Shown: positions 37,319-45,616 of the stretch, in pieces
Numbering within the stretch: the first letter of the stretch is position 1
How the letters are laid out: each line of letters opens with the position of its first letter
NCBI RefSeq assembly: GCF_900199455.1
Contig: NZ_FZQR01000012.1
Span: forward strand, 124,001-188,000
From: Mesorhizobium carmichaelinearum
GTDB lineage: Bacteria > Pseudomonadota > Alphaproteobacteria > Rhizobiales > Rhizobiaceae
DNA: 64,000 nt
Direction of reading: 5' to 3'
Translations under genes and position numbers: made by a program
Notes under the pieces: model-generated
What the model was told of the DNA's origin: nothing
Databases searched by the model: none
Seen by the model: only the letters and a program-made list of their open reading frames with translations

Positions 37319-38047
37319 ATGGGCGGCTGGGTGGAAAGGTTCGGGTTCAGGCTGGGTCGCCTGCTACGGGTTTTTCGGCCAGCTGCCTCGACTGCCGTCG
37401 CATCGCCGACGACATCGATTGAATGGGATTCGGCGCCGGCGAGTAGCAATCTCGGCGTCTTCGCTCTCAGCGATGCGGAGATGGCGAAACGGGAGATCAC
37501 CGCCATCACAATCGGCGAGCTTGAGTTGCCGACCGGCGAAATCGTCGCCTGCGATCCGCTGATCACCGGGCTAGGGCGGCCTGCGTTTAGCCGCAAGGTG
37601 AGACCAGGACGCTATCCAGTCACGATGCTTCAGGCGCAGGGCCGCATTGCTGCGGCAGTCTTGCGGTTCAGTCCCGGCTTGCCCGTGCGCTGGGAATTAG
37701 CCACCTTCGTTCGTGATCGCCCACAGGCCTATAAGTCGCAATTTTTTGAATTCATCGTCGATGACGCTGTCGCGTCGTTCATGGACAAGTCGTTTCTGAC
37801 GCTTATGACCAACCAAGAAGAACTCGACGACTATCTTGCCGACGTTGCGTGTTCTCTTGACCGATTTGGCATGGACAATCCGATTGATGGGAATCCACTC
37901 AATGTCGCCATGTTCGACACTGGCTTCGGTGACGGCGGGTACCGGTCATTCTGGGGACTGAACGCCATCGGCGAACCACTTCTCCTGATGACCGACTTCG
38001 AGGTGCTCGAAAACGCGGACGGCCGAGAAAGCAACCAGGCGAACTGA
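37319..38047 (+). CDS. DUF4241 family protein
   Basis: Protein of 242 residues resembling DUF4241. The core runs from LPTGEIVACDPLI through RKVRPGRYPVTMLQAQG and FEFIVDDAVASFMD to DNPIDGNPLNVAMFDTGFGDGGYRSFWGL. Its stop overlaps the start of the next gene (TGATGA). The G+C content is slightly lower than in the flanking TCA genes and the codon choice less biased, which may mean later acquisition. No function is known for the family; several members sit in toxin-immunity-type or accessory loci. Confidence 0.75.
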   Translation: MGGWVERFGFRLGRLLRVFRPAASTAVASPTTSIEWDSAPASSNLGVFALSDAEMAKREITAITIGELELPTGEIVACDPLITGLGRPAFSRKVRPGRYPVTMLQAQGRIAAAVLRFSPGLPVRWELATFVRDRPQAYKSQFFEFIVDDAVASFMDKSFLTLMTNQEELDDYLADVACSLDRFGMDNPIDGNPLNVAMFDTGFGDGGYRSFWGLNAIGEPLLLMTDFEVLENADGRESNQAN

Positions 38048-38547
38048 TGACAAACGTCACTACGCCCATAGTCGGATTTTTGGCTGCTCTCACAGCGGCG
38101 AATTCCAGTGCCCATGCCGCGTGCCCGATCGAACTCGCGGCCTATGGCGATACCCAAAGCGGCGGCGAGATCGATTTTACGCCGACCGGCACATCGGCTG
38201 TTGTCACCAACACATTCCGCATGATCCTCGACAACAATGTGGTGCTGAACGGCATTGTCATGTGGAGCTCGGGTGAAGCGCGGCCGAACGGTTCCTTGAT
38301 GTACAAGTGCCCCGAGGGCGACGTCACCGGCGGCGAACTTGCCGCCTGCACGCTGTGGAACGGTGTGATCTATACGTCGGATGAGAAGGGCGCGATCGGG
38401 CTGTTGCCGGCCGAAAGTGTCGATGCGCCGAAGACACTGATCCTTCCCGACCTCGGGCCGTCATTGCGGCATTCACTGGCCTATGGCGGTAGTGGATTTT
38501 CGAAGGTGCCGTCGGATGTGTTTACGCTGAAGGGATGCCAGGAATGA
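38047..38547 (+). CDS. Secreted protein of unknown function
   Basis: Predicted exported protein of 166 residues; a weak signal peptide ends near residue 24 (NSSAHAA). The mature part has cysteines C26, C89, C103 and C164 that could form two disulfides (YKCPEGD, LAACTLW, LKGCQE). The start overlaps the DUF4241 stop and the end overlaps the SDR start, so the three genes form one translational unit between sucB and lpd. I recognise no family. Confidence 0.65.
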   Translation: MTNVTTPIVGFLAALTAANSSAHAACPIELAAYGDTQSGGEIDFTPTGTSAVVTNTFRMILDNNVVLNGIVMWSSGEARPNGSLMYKCPEGDVTGGELAACTLWNGVIYTSDEKGAIGLLPAESVDAPKTLILPDLGPSLRHSLAYGGSGFSKVPSDVFTLKGCQE

Positions 38548-39299
38548 GCGAGGCGCAAAGAGTGCTGCTGGTCACCGGCGGCAGCCGCGGCATCGGCGCC
38601 GCCGTCTGCCGGCTCGGGGCGAAGGCCGGCTATCGCGTTGTGGTCAACTACACGGCGAACAAGGCTGCCGCCGACGCGCTGGTTGCCGAGATCAAGGCCG
38701 CCGGTGGCGACGCTTTTGCGGTCAAGGGCGATGTCGGCAGCGAGGCCGATATCCTGGCCATGTTCGAGTCGGTGGATCGCACCTATGGCCGGCTCGACGC
38801 TTTCGTCAACAATGCCGGTATTGTCGACGCCAAGGCGCGCGTCGACGAGATGAGTGTGGCACGGCTCGAGCGCATGATGCGCATCAATGTCGTCGGTTCC
38901 ATCCTGTGCGCCCGCGAGGCGGTCAAGCGCATGTCGACGCGCCATGGCGGCAAGGGCGGAGCGATCGTCAACATCTCCTCGGCGGCGGCGGTGCTCGGCG
39001 CGCCGGACAATTATGTCGATTACGCCGCCTCCAAGGGCGCCATCGACACGTTCACCGTCGGGCTTGCGCGCGAAGTGGCCGCCGAAGGCGTGCGCGTCAA
39101 TGCGGTGCGCCCCGGCATCATCGACACCGATATTCATGCCTCAGGCGGACAGCCGGACCGGGTGGCGCTGATCCAGGACACGCTGCCGATGAAAAGAGCC
39201 GGCACCGCGGATGAAGTCGCTGCTGCTGTTCTCTATCTTCTATCCGACGCCGCGTCCTATACGACGGGCGCGATCCTGAATGTCAGCGGCGGCCGCTGA
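38544..39299 (+). CDS. SDR family NAD(P)-dependent oxidoreductase
   Basis: Short-chain dehydrogenase/reductase of 251 residues. The cofactor loop VTGGSRGIG is near the N-terminus, NNAG follows, and the catalytic Ser-Tyr-Lys lies in ISSAAAVLGAPDNYVDYAASKG. Residues after strand 2 (NYTANKAAA) suggest NADP preference. ATG 38544 overlaps the previous stop as ATGA; an ATG three codons earlier sits too close to its possible ribosome site. Substrate unknown. It lies inside the sucB-lpd interval. Confidence 0.88.
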   Translation: MSEAQRVLLVTGGSRGIGAAVCRLGAKAGYRVVVNYTANKAAADALVAEIKAAGGDAFAVKGDVGSEADILAMFESVDRTYGRLDAFVNNAGIVDAKARVDEMSVARLERMMRINVVGSILCAREAVKRMSTRHGGKGGAIVNISSAAAVLGAPDNYVDYAASKGAIDTFTVGLAREVAAEGVRVNAVRPGIIDTDIHASGGQPDRVALIQDTLPMKRAGTADEVAAAVLYLLSDAASYTTGAILNVSGGR

Positions 39300-39316
39300 G
39301 CGCTCTCAAGCAGTTC

Positions 39317-39365
39317 GAGCATGATGTTATCCGAAAACCGCGTCACACTTTTCGGCATCATGCTC
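39317..39365. repeat. GAGCATGATG palindrome before lpd
   Basis: GAGCATGATG-n4-CCGAAAA paired with TTTTCGG-CATCATGCTC around an 11-base loop. It ends 19 bases before the lpd start codon, so the hairpin would lie in the lpd leader. Related to 40902-40948. Confidence 0.8.
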
Positions 39366-39384
39366 AAAACAGAAGGACAGTATC

Positions 39385-40791
39385 ATGGCTTATGACGTCG
39401 TTATCATCGGATCGGGACCGGGCGGCTATGTCTGCGCCATCAAGGCGGCACAGCTCGGGCTGAAGACGGCGGTGGTCGAGAAGAACGCCACCTTCGGCGG
39501 CACCTGCCTCAACATCGGCTGCATCCCGTCCAAGGCGCTGCTTCATGCCTCCGAAATGTTCGCCGAGGCCGGCCATTCCTTCGACACGCTCGGCGTCGAG
39601 ATCCCGGCGCCGAAGCTCAATCTGAAGAAGATGATGGCGCACAAGGATGCGACGGTGTCGTCCAACGTCAACGGCGTCGCCTTCCTGTTCAAGAAGAACA
39701 AGATCGATAGCTTCCGTGGCACCGGCAAGGTGGTCGCGGCCGGCAAGGTCTCGGTCACCTCCGAGGACGGCAAGGTCGAGGAGATCGAGACGAAGAACAT
39801 CGTCATCGCCACCGGTTCCGATGTCGCTGGCATTCCCGGCGTCAAGGTCGATTTCGACGAGAAGGTCATCGTGTCGTCGACTGGTGCGCTGGCGCTGGAC
39901 AAGGTTCCCGGCCATCTGGTGGTGGTCGGCGGCGGCGTCATCGGGCTCGAGCTCGGCTCGGTCTGGGCGCGGCTCGGCGCCAAGGTCACCGTCGTCGAGT
40001 TCCTCGACATCATCCTCGGCGGCATGGACGGCGAGGTCTCCAAACAGTTCCAGCGGCTGCTCTCCAAGCAAGGCTTCGAGTTCAAGCTCGGCGCTAAGGT
40101 CACCGGCGTCACCAAGGCCAAGAAGGGTGCAACCGTCACCTTCGAGCCGGTGAAGGGCGGCGCTGCCGAGACCATCGCCGCCGATGTCGTGCTGATTGCC
40201 ACCGGGCGCCGCGCCTTTTCCGACACTCTGGGGCTGAAGGAAGCGGGCGTCGAGGTCGATGAGCGCGGCCGGGTCAAGACCGACGGCCATCTCCAGACCA
40301 ACGTCCCCGGCATCTACGCCATCGGCGATGTCATCGCCGGGCCGATGCTGGCGCACAAGGCCGAGGACGAGGGTGTCGCGGTGGCCGAAACCATTGCCGG
40401 CCAGGTTGGCCATGTGAATTACGAGGTCATTCCGAGCGTCGTCTACACCAGCCCGGAAATCGCCTCGGTCGGCAAGACCGAGGAAGAGCTGAAGAAGGCC
40501 GGCATCGACTACAAGGTCGGAAAATTCCCGTTCAGCGCCAATGGCCGCGCGCGCGCCATGCTGCACACGGACGGTTTCGTGAAGATCCTTGCCGACAAGC
40601 AAAGCGACCGCGTGCTCGGCGTGCACATTGTCGGCTTCGGCGCCGGCGAGATGATCCACGAGGCGGCGGTGCTGATGGAGTTCGGCGGCTCGTCGGAGGA
40701 TCTCGCCCGCACCACCCACGCGCATCCGACGATGTCGGAAGCGGTGAAGGAAGCGGCGCTGGCAACTTTCTTCAAGCCGATCCACATCTAA
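39385..40791 (+). CDS. lpd: Dihydrolipoyl dehydrogenase (E3)
   Basis: Flavoprotein that reoxidises the lipoyl groups of the OGDH complex, 468 residues. The FAD loop IGSGPGGYVCAIKA, the redox pair C41/C46 in GGTCLNIGCIPSK, the NAD loop VVGGGVIGLELGSVW, the second FAD motif AIGDVIAGPMLAHKAEDEG and the C-terminal HAHPTMSEAVKEA (catalytic His-Glu) are all present. It completes the sucAB-lpd set but is separated from sucB by three accessory genes. Confidence 0.97.
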   Translation: MAYDVVIIGSGPGGYVCAIKAAQLGLKTAVVEKNATFGGTCLNIGCIPSKALLHASEMFAEAGHSFDTLGVEIPAPKLNLKKMMAHKDATVSSNVNGVAFLFKKNKIDSFRGTGKVVAAGKVSVTSEDGKVEEIETKNIVIATGSDVAGIPGVKVDFDEKVIVSSTGALALDKVPGHLVVVGGGVIGLELGSVWARLGAKVTVVEFLDIILGGMDGEVSKQFQRLLSKQGFEFKLGAKVTGVTKAKKGATVTFEPVKGGAAETIAADVVLIATGRRAFSDTLGLKEAGVEVDERGRVKTDGHLQTNVPGIYAIGDVIAGPMLAHKAEDEGVAVAETIAGQVGHVNYEVIPSVVYTSPEIASVGKTEEELKKAGIDYKVGKFPFSANGRARAMLHTDGFVKILADKQSDRVLGVHIVGFGAGEMIHEAAVLMEFGGSSEDLARTTHAHPTMSEAVKEAALATFFKPIHI

Positions 40792-41032
40792 AGGCTCATT
40801 ATAAACTCTACTCCGGAGGCCATCTGGCGCGACTTTCTGCGCTTCTCACAGCGCCGCGCGCCCTCTTGGACGCGCAAAGGACGCTGTGACACTTTTGACT
40901 GGCGCATGATCCTTTCCGAAAATCGGACCGATTTTCGGGGTCATGCGCTGCTCACGGACTCGAATGTCCGCTCCGCTCCGGTTCTTGAAAGCCACGCCAG
41001 CTGACTCACCGGAGCGAGTTTCTAAAGGCCTT
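40791..41032. repeat. Palindromic element, family F, copy 2, with nested palindrome
   Basis: This fills the 312-base space after lpd. Its ends form an imperfect inverted repeat (AAAGGC-AAACTC-CTCCGG). Internal parts match 15307-15479 (GGCCATCTG, TTTCTGCGCTTC, CTCACGGAC, AATGTCCGCT-CGCTCCGGTTCT). A different palindrome, GCGCATGATC-CCGAAAATCGG with its complement (40902-40948), is nested inside, as is CACAGCG/CGCTGTG. No gene is seen here. Confidence 0.85.
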
Positions 41033-41049
41033 TCGGGCGCTATCGCCCC

Positions 41050-41082
41050 AAAAACAAAACGGCCCGCTTTTCAGCGGGCCGT
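41050..41082 (-). terminator. Rho-independent terminator for the Ala-Pro membrane protein gene
   Basis: On the minus strand ACGGCCCGC-TGAAAA-GCGGGCCGT is followed by TTTGTTTTT. A nine-pair GC-rich stem and T-tract make this a strong terminator 22 bases after the gene's stop. Confidence 0.88.
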
Positions 41083-41103
41083 TCGTATCTGATATCGAGC
41101 CGA

Positions 41104-41400
41104 TCAGTTGGCCGGCGCAGGCGCCGGAGCGGGAGCAGGCGCTGGTGCTGGTGCAGGCGCGGGTGCTGGCGCAGGGGCCGGAGCTGGCGCAGGAGCCGGT
41201 GCTGGCTCGGGTGCCGGAGCGGGCGCGGGCGCAGGGGCCGGCGTGCTGGCCGCTGGCGGTTCGGCGGGTGCCGGATGTTGGCCGCTTCTGCCGAAAACGT
41301 AATACGCGACAATCGCCAGGATAACGACGACCAGCGCAATCAGCCAAGGGCTGCCGCCACCGCCGCTTGGCCTGGGAGTGTCGTTCGATGGATTCGCCAT
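41104..41400 (-). CDS. Small membrane-anchored Ala-Pro-repeat protein
   Basis: Protein of 98 residues with three parts. Residues 1-18 are polar and Gly-rich. Residues 19-36 (WLIALVVVILAIVAYYVF) form a transmembrane helix. From about residue 52 the rest is almost pure Ala-Pro, about 20 dipeptides with two Glu interruptions. The tail would be a stiff, extended rod projecting from the membrane. The coding DNA is slippery GGCGCA/GGTGCT hexamers, so length should vary among strains. It has its own terminator. Function unknown. Confidence 0.7.
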   Translation of the reverse strand: MANPSNDTPRPSGGGGSPWLIALVVVILAIVAYYVFGRSGQHPAPAEPPAASTPAPAPAPAPAPEPAPAPAPAPAPAPAPAPAPAPAPAPAPAPAPAN

Positions 41401-41526
41401 AAAAGTGTCCTCCGTGGATGAAAATGATCAATCAACAGCCATCAACGTGCAACCGTTGAATGGGTTTCACGCTAGAGAAGGAAAACGCCGAAAACGCGGC
41501 GTTTGGGCCCCCCACTGCCGTCCGAC

Positions 41527-41587
41527 TCAATTGACGGCGGTGACAGTATAGCCGGCTTTACGAAAATCCTCGACCAGTCCTGGCGGC
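41527..41587 (-). pseudogene. Remnant of a TraB/GumN gene 3' end
   Basis: The minus strand reads GLVEDFRKAGYTVTAV then N and stop, matching the last 17 residues of the TraB/GumN protein encoded at 42131-43201 (GLVEDFRKAGYTVTAVGL). The DNA similarity covers about 60 bases including the region after the stop. No other part of that gene is visible here, so this is a truncated duplicate. Confidence 0.75.
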
Positions 41588-41649
41588 GTTTCGCCACGCA
41601 GTGTTCCAAACCAACCGATGCTATCGTTGGTTGCGAAGGATTTGCCGGT

Positions 41650-42127
41650 ATGACGCCCACAGCACAGACCTTTCCCGATCCCGAAGGCGTTCTTGCCGGC
41701 GCTCAGTTCGCCGACCGCTACGTGCTGACAACCGATGGTCTTGCATTGACCGCCATTGGCGCGGCCGAGCGCGCCCCTGGGGCGAACCCCGCTGTGGGTC
41801 GGCCGGCTTACGGCGCTGCGCAACCTCGCCGTCAGGCCATTTGGGCTGAAAACGGGGGCTAGACCCGACGCACCGCCGGAAAGCAGGATCGGCATATTTC
41901 CGCTCATCAGCCAGGCGCCCGGCAGGGTCGTCCTTGGCCTGGACGACCGGCATCTCGATTTCCGCATCCTGGTGGAGGTGAACGACCTCGGCGCGGGCCG
42001 GCAGGAGGTGGCTGCGTCGACGATCGTGAAGACGCACAATCTGTTTGGGCGGACGTATCTCGCCATCATCATGCCGTTTCACCGCATCATCGTTCCGGCG
42101 ATGCTGGCTCAGCTTTTGAACAAATAG
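41650..42127 (+). pseudogene. DUF2867 family gene with a frameshift
   Basis: ATG 41650 opens MTPTAQTFPDPEGVLAGAQF and ADRYVLTTDGLALTAIGAAERA. The family pattern then continues in another frame as LGRTPLWVGRLTALRNLAVR, PFGLKTG, VVLGLDDRHLDFRILVEV and THNLFGRTYLAIIMPFHRII to the stop at 42127. The frame change falls at the CCCC run near 41776; removing one C restores a continuous product of about 158 residues. DUF2867 proteins have unknown function. The flanks are two TraB/GumN-like sequences, suggesting insertion linked to a local duplication. Confidence 0.75.
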
Positions 42128-42130
42128 GGG

Positions 42131-43201
42131 TTAAAGCCCCACTGCCGTGACAGTATAGCCAGCCTTGCGGAAATCCTCGACCAGTCCCTGCGGACCAGGA
42201 AGGTGCAGCGCGCCGACCGCCATGAAGGCGTTGCCCTTGGCCAGGATCGGCTCGGCGTGATCGACCATCACCTTGTTGCGGCTGGTGATCATGGTTTCCT
42301 CGAAGGCCGCATAGCCGGCGGGATCGTTCTGTTCGTCCGGCATGGCGGCGCGGAACAGCGGCCAGAACATGCCGGTGTCGCCGCGCTGGTAGAGGATGAT
42401 CATCGTCTCGTTGATGTCGTTGACCTTGTCGCCCAGCTTCAGCGTGTCGACCAGGCCCTTCATGTGAAAGGCGAGCGGCAGCGAGGCCATGGCGCGCAAC
42501 TGGCTCTCGGCCGTTTCCAATCCTTCCACCGGCTTGCCGGCGGCCTTGGCACTCTCGGCCAGCTTGACGTCGAGCACCGGCGCCCCGCCCGACTGGCGGG
42601 CGAGTTCGCAAGCCGGAAGCGCCATCATCGCGGACAGCATCCATGGCTTCATCTTGGCGACCGTTGCCGGCGGAATGCCGCGCGCGTCGAGTGCGGCATT
42701 CATCGCCGCCGCTTCGTCCGGAGTCAGCAAGGACGACAGCGTCGTGGAGTCGGTGAACATCATCAGGTCCGGCTCTTTCAGCATTGCCGTCATCATCTTC
42801 TGCTTGTCGAGCACGTCGGTGGTTTCGATGATGAGGGTGCCGGCGGCGTCAAACGCCTTCTGCGCTTGCGGTGGCAGCGTGGTGACGCGCGGGTCGGTCA
42901 TGTGCATGGTGCCGAACAGATAGGATGGCTGTTCGCCCGATTTCTCCAGCTTCCACAGCAGGCCCTTGCCATTCAGTGTGGCGGCGGCTTCCGCCTCGAT
43001 CTTGCTGTAGGTGGCAGGGTTGCTCTTCTGCAGGGCCGACAGCATGTCGGCGCCGCTGCAGGTCGGGAATTCCGCATGCGCCCTGCCGGCGGCGAACAGC
43101 AGGACGGCAAGGAAAGACAGGAAAAACAGCACGTTGAGCGCGACAAGCAGCTTCAGCGAGATGGAAGCTGCACGGTCGGCGATGGCAATGACGCGTTTCA
43201 T
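42131..43201 (-). CDS. TraB/GumN family protein
   Basis: Exported or membrane-anchored protein of 356 residues. An N-terminal hydrophobic segment (about residues 16-41) ends near AHA. The mature part carries the TraB/GumN signature: LWKLEKSGEQPSYLFGTMHM with the GxxH motif, TLIIETTD, and the C-terminal FMAVGALHLPGPQGLVEDFR (GxxH again). TraB/TIKI-type proteins are predicted metalloproteases. ATG 43201 gives a signal peptide; the open frame continues upstream through the xerC antisense. A remnant of its 3' end lies at 41527-41587. Confidence 0.87.
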   Translation of the reverse strand: MKRVIAIADRAASISLKLLVALNVLFFLSFLAVLLFAAGRAHAEFPTCSGADMLSALQKSNPATYSKIEAEAAATLNGKGLLWKLEKSGEQPSYLFGTMHMTDPRVTTLPPQAQKAFDAAGTLIIETTDVLDKQKMMTAMLKEPDLMMFTDSTTLSSLLTPDEAAAMNAALDARGIPPATVAKMKPWMLSAMMALPACELARQSGGAPVLDVKLAESAKAAGKPVEGLETAESQLRAMASLPLAFHMKGLVDTLKLGDKVNDINETMIILYQRGDTGMFWPLFRAAMPDEQNDPAGYAAFEETMITSRNKVMVDHAEPILAKGNAFMAVGALHLPGPQGLVEDFRKAGYTVTAVGL

Positions 43202-43263
43202 GACATCTCTTCTAAGGATGAAAAGCGGCAAAACGGTTAATTGGTAGGTCGAAATTGAAGGGG

Positions 43264-44202
43264 TTACGCCCTCGGATGGGCCGATTCGTAGATTTCGAGC
43301 AGCCTTGCGGTGTCGACGCCGGTGTAGATTTGCGTCGTCGACAGGCTGGCGTGGCCAAGCAGTTCCTGGATGGTGCGCAGATCGCCGCCACGGCCGAGCA
43401 GATGGGTGGCGAAGGAATGGCGCAGCGCGTGCGGTGTCGCCGTGTCGGGCAGGTTGAGCGCCGAGCGCAGTTTCGCCATGTCGCGCTGGATGATGGCCGG
43501 ATTGAGCGGGCCGCCGCGCGCGCCGCGAAACAACAGCTCTTTCGGATCGAGATGATAGGGGCAGAGGCGGCGGTATTCGGCGATTGCTCGCAGCGCAACC
43601 GGCAGCACCGGCACCAGCCGCGTCTTGCCGCCCTTGCCGGTGACGCGCAGTACGGTGTCGGCCTCCGAGGCCAGATCGGCGCCGGCGAGGCCGAGCGCCT
43701 CGGAAATGCGCAGGCCCGAGCCATAAAGCAGCGTCAGCACGGCGGCGTTGCGGGCGGCGATCCAGGGTTCTTCGGCCAGTTGGCCCTCCACCGACACGAC
43801 CTGTTTGGCGTCGCTCGCCGTCAACGGTTTCGGCAGCGATTTGGGCTGGCGCGGCGCGCGAAGTGCTGCGGCACCAGCCGCATTGGCGAGACCTCGCCGT
43901 TCGAGAAAGCGCAGCAGCGAGCGGATGCCGGCGAGACCTCGGCCAAGTGTGCGCGCACCGGCGCCACCGTTGCGGCGCGCGGCGAGAAAGCCGCGCAGAT
44001 CGGCAGGGCGCAGATTGGCGATGTCCGAAATACCGGGCGAGCCGCCGCAATGGCCGGTGAGGAAATGCAGGAACTGGCGCGTGTCGCGTTCATAGGCCTC
44101 GACGGTCTCTGGCGACAGCCGGCGCTCACGCGCCAGCATCTTCAACCAGCTTTCGCGCGCCGCCTGGAGATCGGGTTTCGCCGGGATGAGGAATTCCTGC
44201 AT
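43264..44202 (-). CDS. xerC: Tyrosine recombinase XerC
   Basis: Chromosome-dimer-resolution recombinase of 312 residues. All catalytic residues are present: R165 (GSGLRISEAL), K190 (TGKGGKTR), H258 and R261 (PHALRHSFATHLL), H284 (LLGHASL), Y293 (TTQIYTGV). The N-terminal SAM-like core-binding domain spans about residues 12-103. It would act at dif with XerD, which is not in the window. Housekeeping type rather than an element integrase, judged by sequence and the absence of att-like repeats. Confidence 0.92.
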   Translation of the reverse strand: MQEFLIPAKPDLQAARESWLKMLARERRLSPETVEAYERDTRQFLHFLTGHCGGSPGISDIANLRPADLRGFLAARRNGGAGARTLGRGLAGIRSLLRFLERRGLANAAGAAALRAPRQPKSLPKPLTASDAKQVVSVEGQLAEEPWIAARNAAVLTLLYGSGLRISEALGLAGADLASEADTVLRVTGKGGKTRLVPVLPVALRAIAEYRRLCPYHLDPKELLFRGARGGPLNPAIIQRDMAKLRSALNLPDTATPHALRHSFATHLLGRGGDLRTIQELLGHASLSTTQIYTGVDTARLLEIYESAHPRA

Positions 44203-44321
44203 GGCGGCATTTTCGGGGATTCGGGTTAGGAAGCAGTGAAGAGCGCGTCATTGAAATGACAAGGGGTGATCATTGAAATGACGCCGGGCTGGGGCTAGAG
44301 CAGGCCAAAGGATATTTCGCC

Positions 44322-44921
44322 ATGAGCAAGCCGCAAAACCCTGTCCAGATGGCCGTGATCGGCGCCGCCCATGGCATCAAGGGCGAACTCAGGGTGAAAA
44401 CCTTCACCGGCGAGCCGATGGCGCTGGCCGATTATGGGCCGCTCTATGCCAGGGATGGCCGTGCCTTCCAGATCATCGACATCAGGCCCGCCAACACGGT
44501 CGTCGTGGTGCGTTTCAAGGGCATCAGTGATCGCAACACCGCCGAGGCGCTCGCCGGGACCGAGTTGTTCGTCGACCGTTCGATGCTGCCCGACGACGGC
44601 GAGGAGGATGAATTCTACCATGCCGACCTGGTCGGGCTGGAGGTTCGCGACGATACCGGTGCCGCGCTCGGCAAGGTCGTCGCCGTGCATAATTTCGGTG
44701 GCGGCGACATTCTCGACGTGACGCTTGGCGGCCGCAAGGGCGTGCTGATCCCGTTCACTCAGGCCGCCGTGCCACAAGTGTCGATCGCCGAGGGCTTTGT
44801 CCGCGTCGACCCGGCGGCGGCCGGACTGATCGAGGACGAGGATGGCGATGCGCCCGGCGAAGACGGTTTCGATCCGAAGGGCAGGCCGCGCGGACCGCGC
44901 GACGCCGGGGGTAACCGGTGA
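44322..44921 (+). CDS. rimM: 16S rRNA processing protein RimM
   Basis: 30S maturation factor that binds S19, 199 residues. The N-terminal RimM domain starts MAVIGAAHGIKGELRVKTFT and a PRC-barrel follows (EFYHADLVGLEVRDDTG, GGGDILDVTLGGRKGVLIPF, FVRVDPAAAGLIE). An acidic then Arg/Gly-rich tail is typical of rhizobial RimM. Its stop overlaps the trmD GTG start. rpsP and ffh, which often precede rimM, are not present upstream here. Confidence 0.94.
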   Translation: MSKPQNPVQMAVIGAAHGIKGELRVKTFTGEPMALADYGPLYARDGRAFQIIDIRPANTVVVVRFKGISDRNTAEALAGTELFVDRSMLPDDGEEDEFYHADLVGLEVRDDTGAALGKVVAVHNFGGGDILDVTLGGRKGVLIPFTQAAVPQVSIAEGFVRVDPAAAGLIEDEDGDAPGEDGFDPKGRPRGPRDAGGNR

Positions 44922-45616
44922 GTTTTGCCGCGTCGGTACTGACACTCTACCCCGAGATGTTTCCGGGCGCGCTCGGCCTGTCGCTGGCGGGCCGCGCGCT
45001 CGAGGCCGGCACATGGTCGCTTGAAGCGATCCAGATCCGCGATTTCGCCACCGACAAGCACCGCACCGTCGACGACACGCCGGCCGGCGGCGGCGCCGGC
45101 ATGGTGATGCGCGCCGATGTGCTGGCCAGGGTCATCGATCACGCCTCGCCGCCGGGCGATACGCGTCCGCGCCTTTTGATGAGCCCGCGCGGCAAACCGC
45201 TGACCCAGGCGCGCGTGCGCGAGCTTGCCGCCGGGCCGGGCGCCGTCATCCTGTGCGGCCGCTTCGAGGGCGTCGACCAGCGGCTGATCGACGCGCGGGG
45301 ATTAGAGGAAGTTTCGATCGGCGATTTCATCCTCTCCGGGGGCGAACCGGCAGCACTTGTGCTGCTCGACGCCGTGGTGCGGCTGCTGCCCGGCGTGATG
45401 GGCAATGCGGTGTCCGGCGAGGAAGAGAGTTTCGAGAACGGCCTGCTCGAACATCCGCACTACACGCGGCCGCAGGAATTCGAAGGGCGGGAGATTCCCG
45501 ACGTGCTGATCTCAGGCAATCACAAGAAGATTGCCGCATGGCGTCGGGAGCAGTCGGAGAGGCTGACCAGGGAGAGGCGGCCTGATCTGCTCAGCGTTCA
45601 GCCCTTGCCGAAGTAA
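44918..45616 (+). CDS. trmD: tRNA (guanine37-N1)-methyltransferase TrmD
   Basis: SPOUT-class methyltransferase that makes m1G37, 232 residues. The start FAASVLTLYPEMFPGALGLS, the GGGAGMVMRADVLARVID loop, the trefoil-knot region SIGDFILSGGEPAALVLLDA and RLLPGVMGN and the C-terminal YTRPQEFEGREIPDVLISGN are all typical. GTG 44918 overlaps the rimM stop (GTGA). The last 19 bases overlap the convergent TauE/SafE gene. Confidence 0.95.
   Translation: MSFAASVLTLYPEMFPGALGLSLAGRALEAGTWSLEAIQIRDFATDKHRTVDDTPAGGGAGMVMRADVLARVIDHASPPGDTRPRLLMSPRGKPLTQARVRELAAGPGAVILCGRFEGVDQRLIDARGLEEVSIGDFILSGGEPAALVLLDAVVRLLPGVMGNAVSGEEESFENGLLEHPHYTRPQEFEGREIPDVLISGNHKKIAAWRREQSERLTRERRPDLLSVQPLPK

Noticed and set aside
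40791..41032. Insertion sequence
   Set aside because: It has inverted ends but no transposase frame and no visible target-site duplication, so it is recorded as a palindromic repeat.
41108..41302. A plus-strand Gly-Ala repeat frame
   Set aside because: It is the complement of the Ala-Pro repeat gene; the minus strand has the transmembrane segment and terminator, so that strand is coding.
43264..44202. Integrase of a mobile element
   Set aside because: Sequence is XerC-like and no flanking direct repeats, tRNA gene or element cargo are present.
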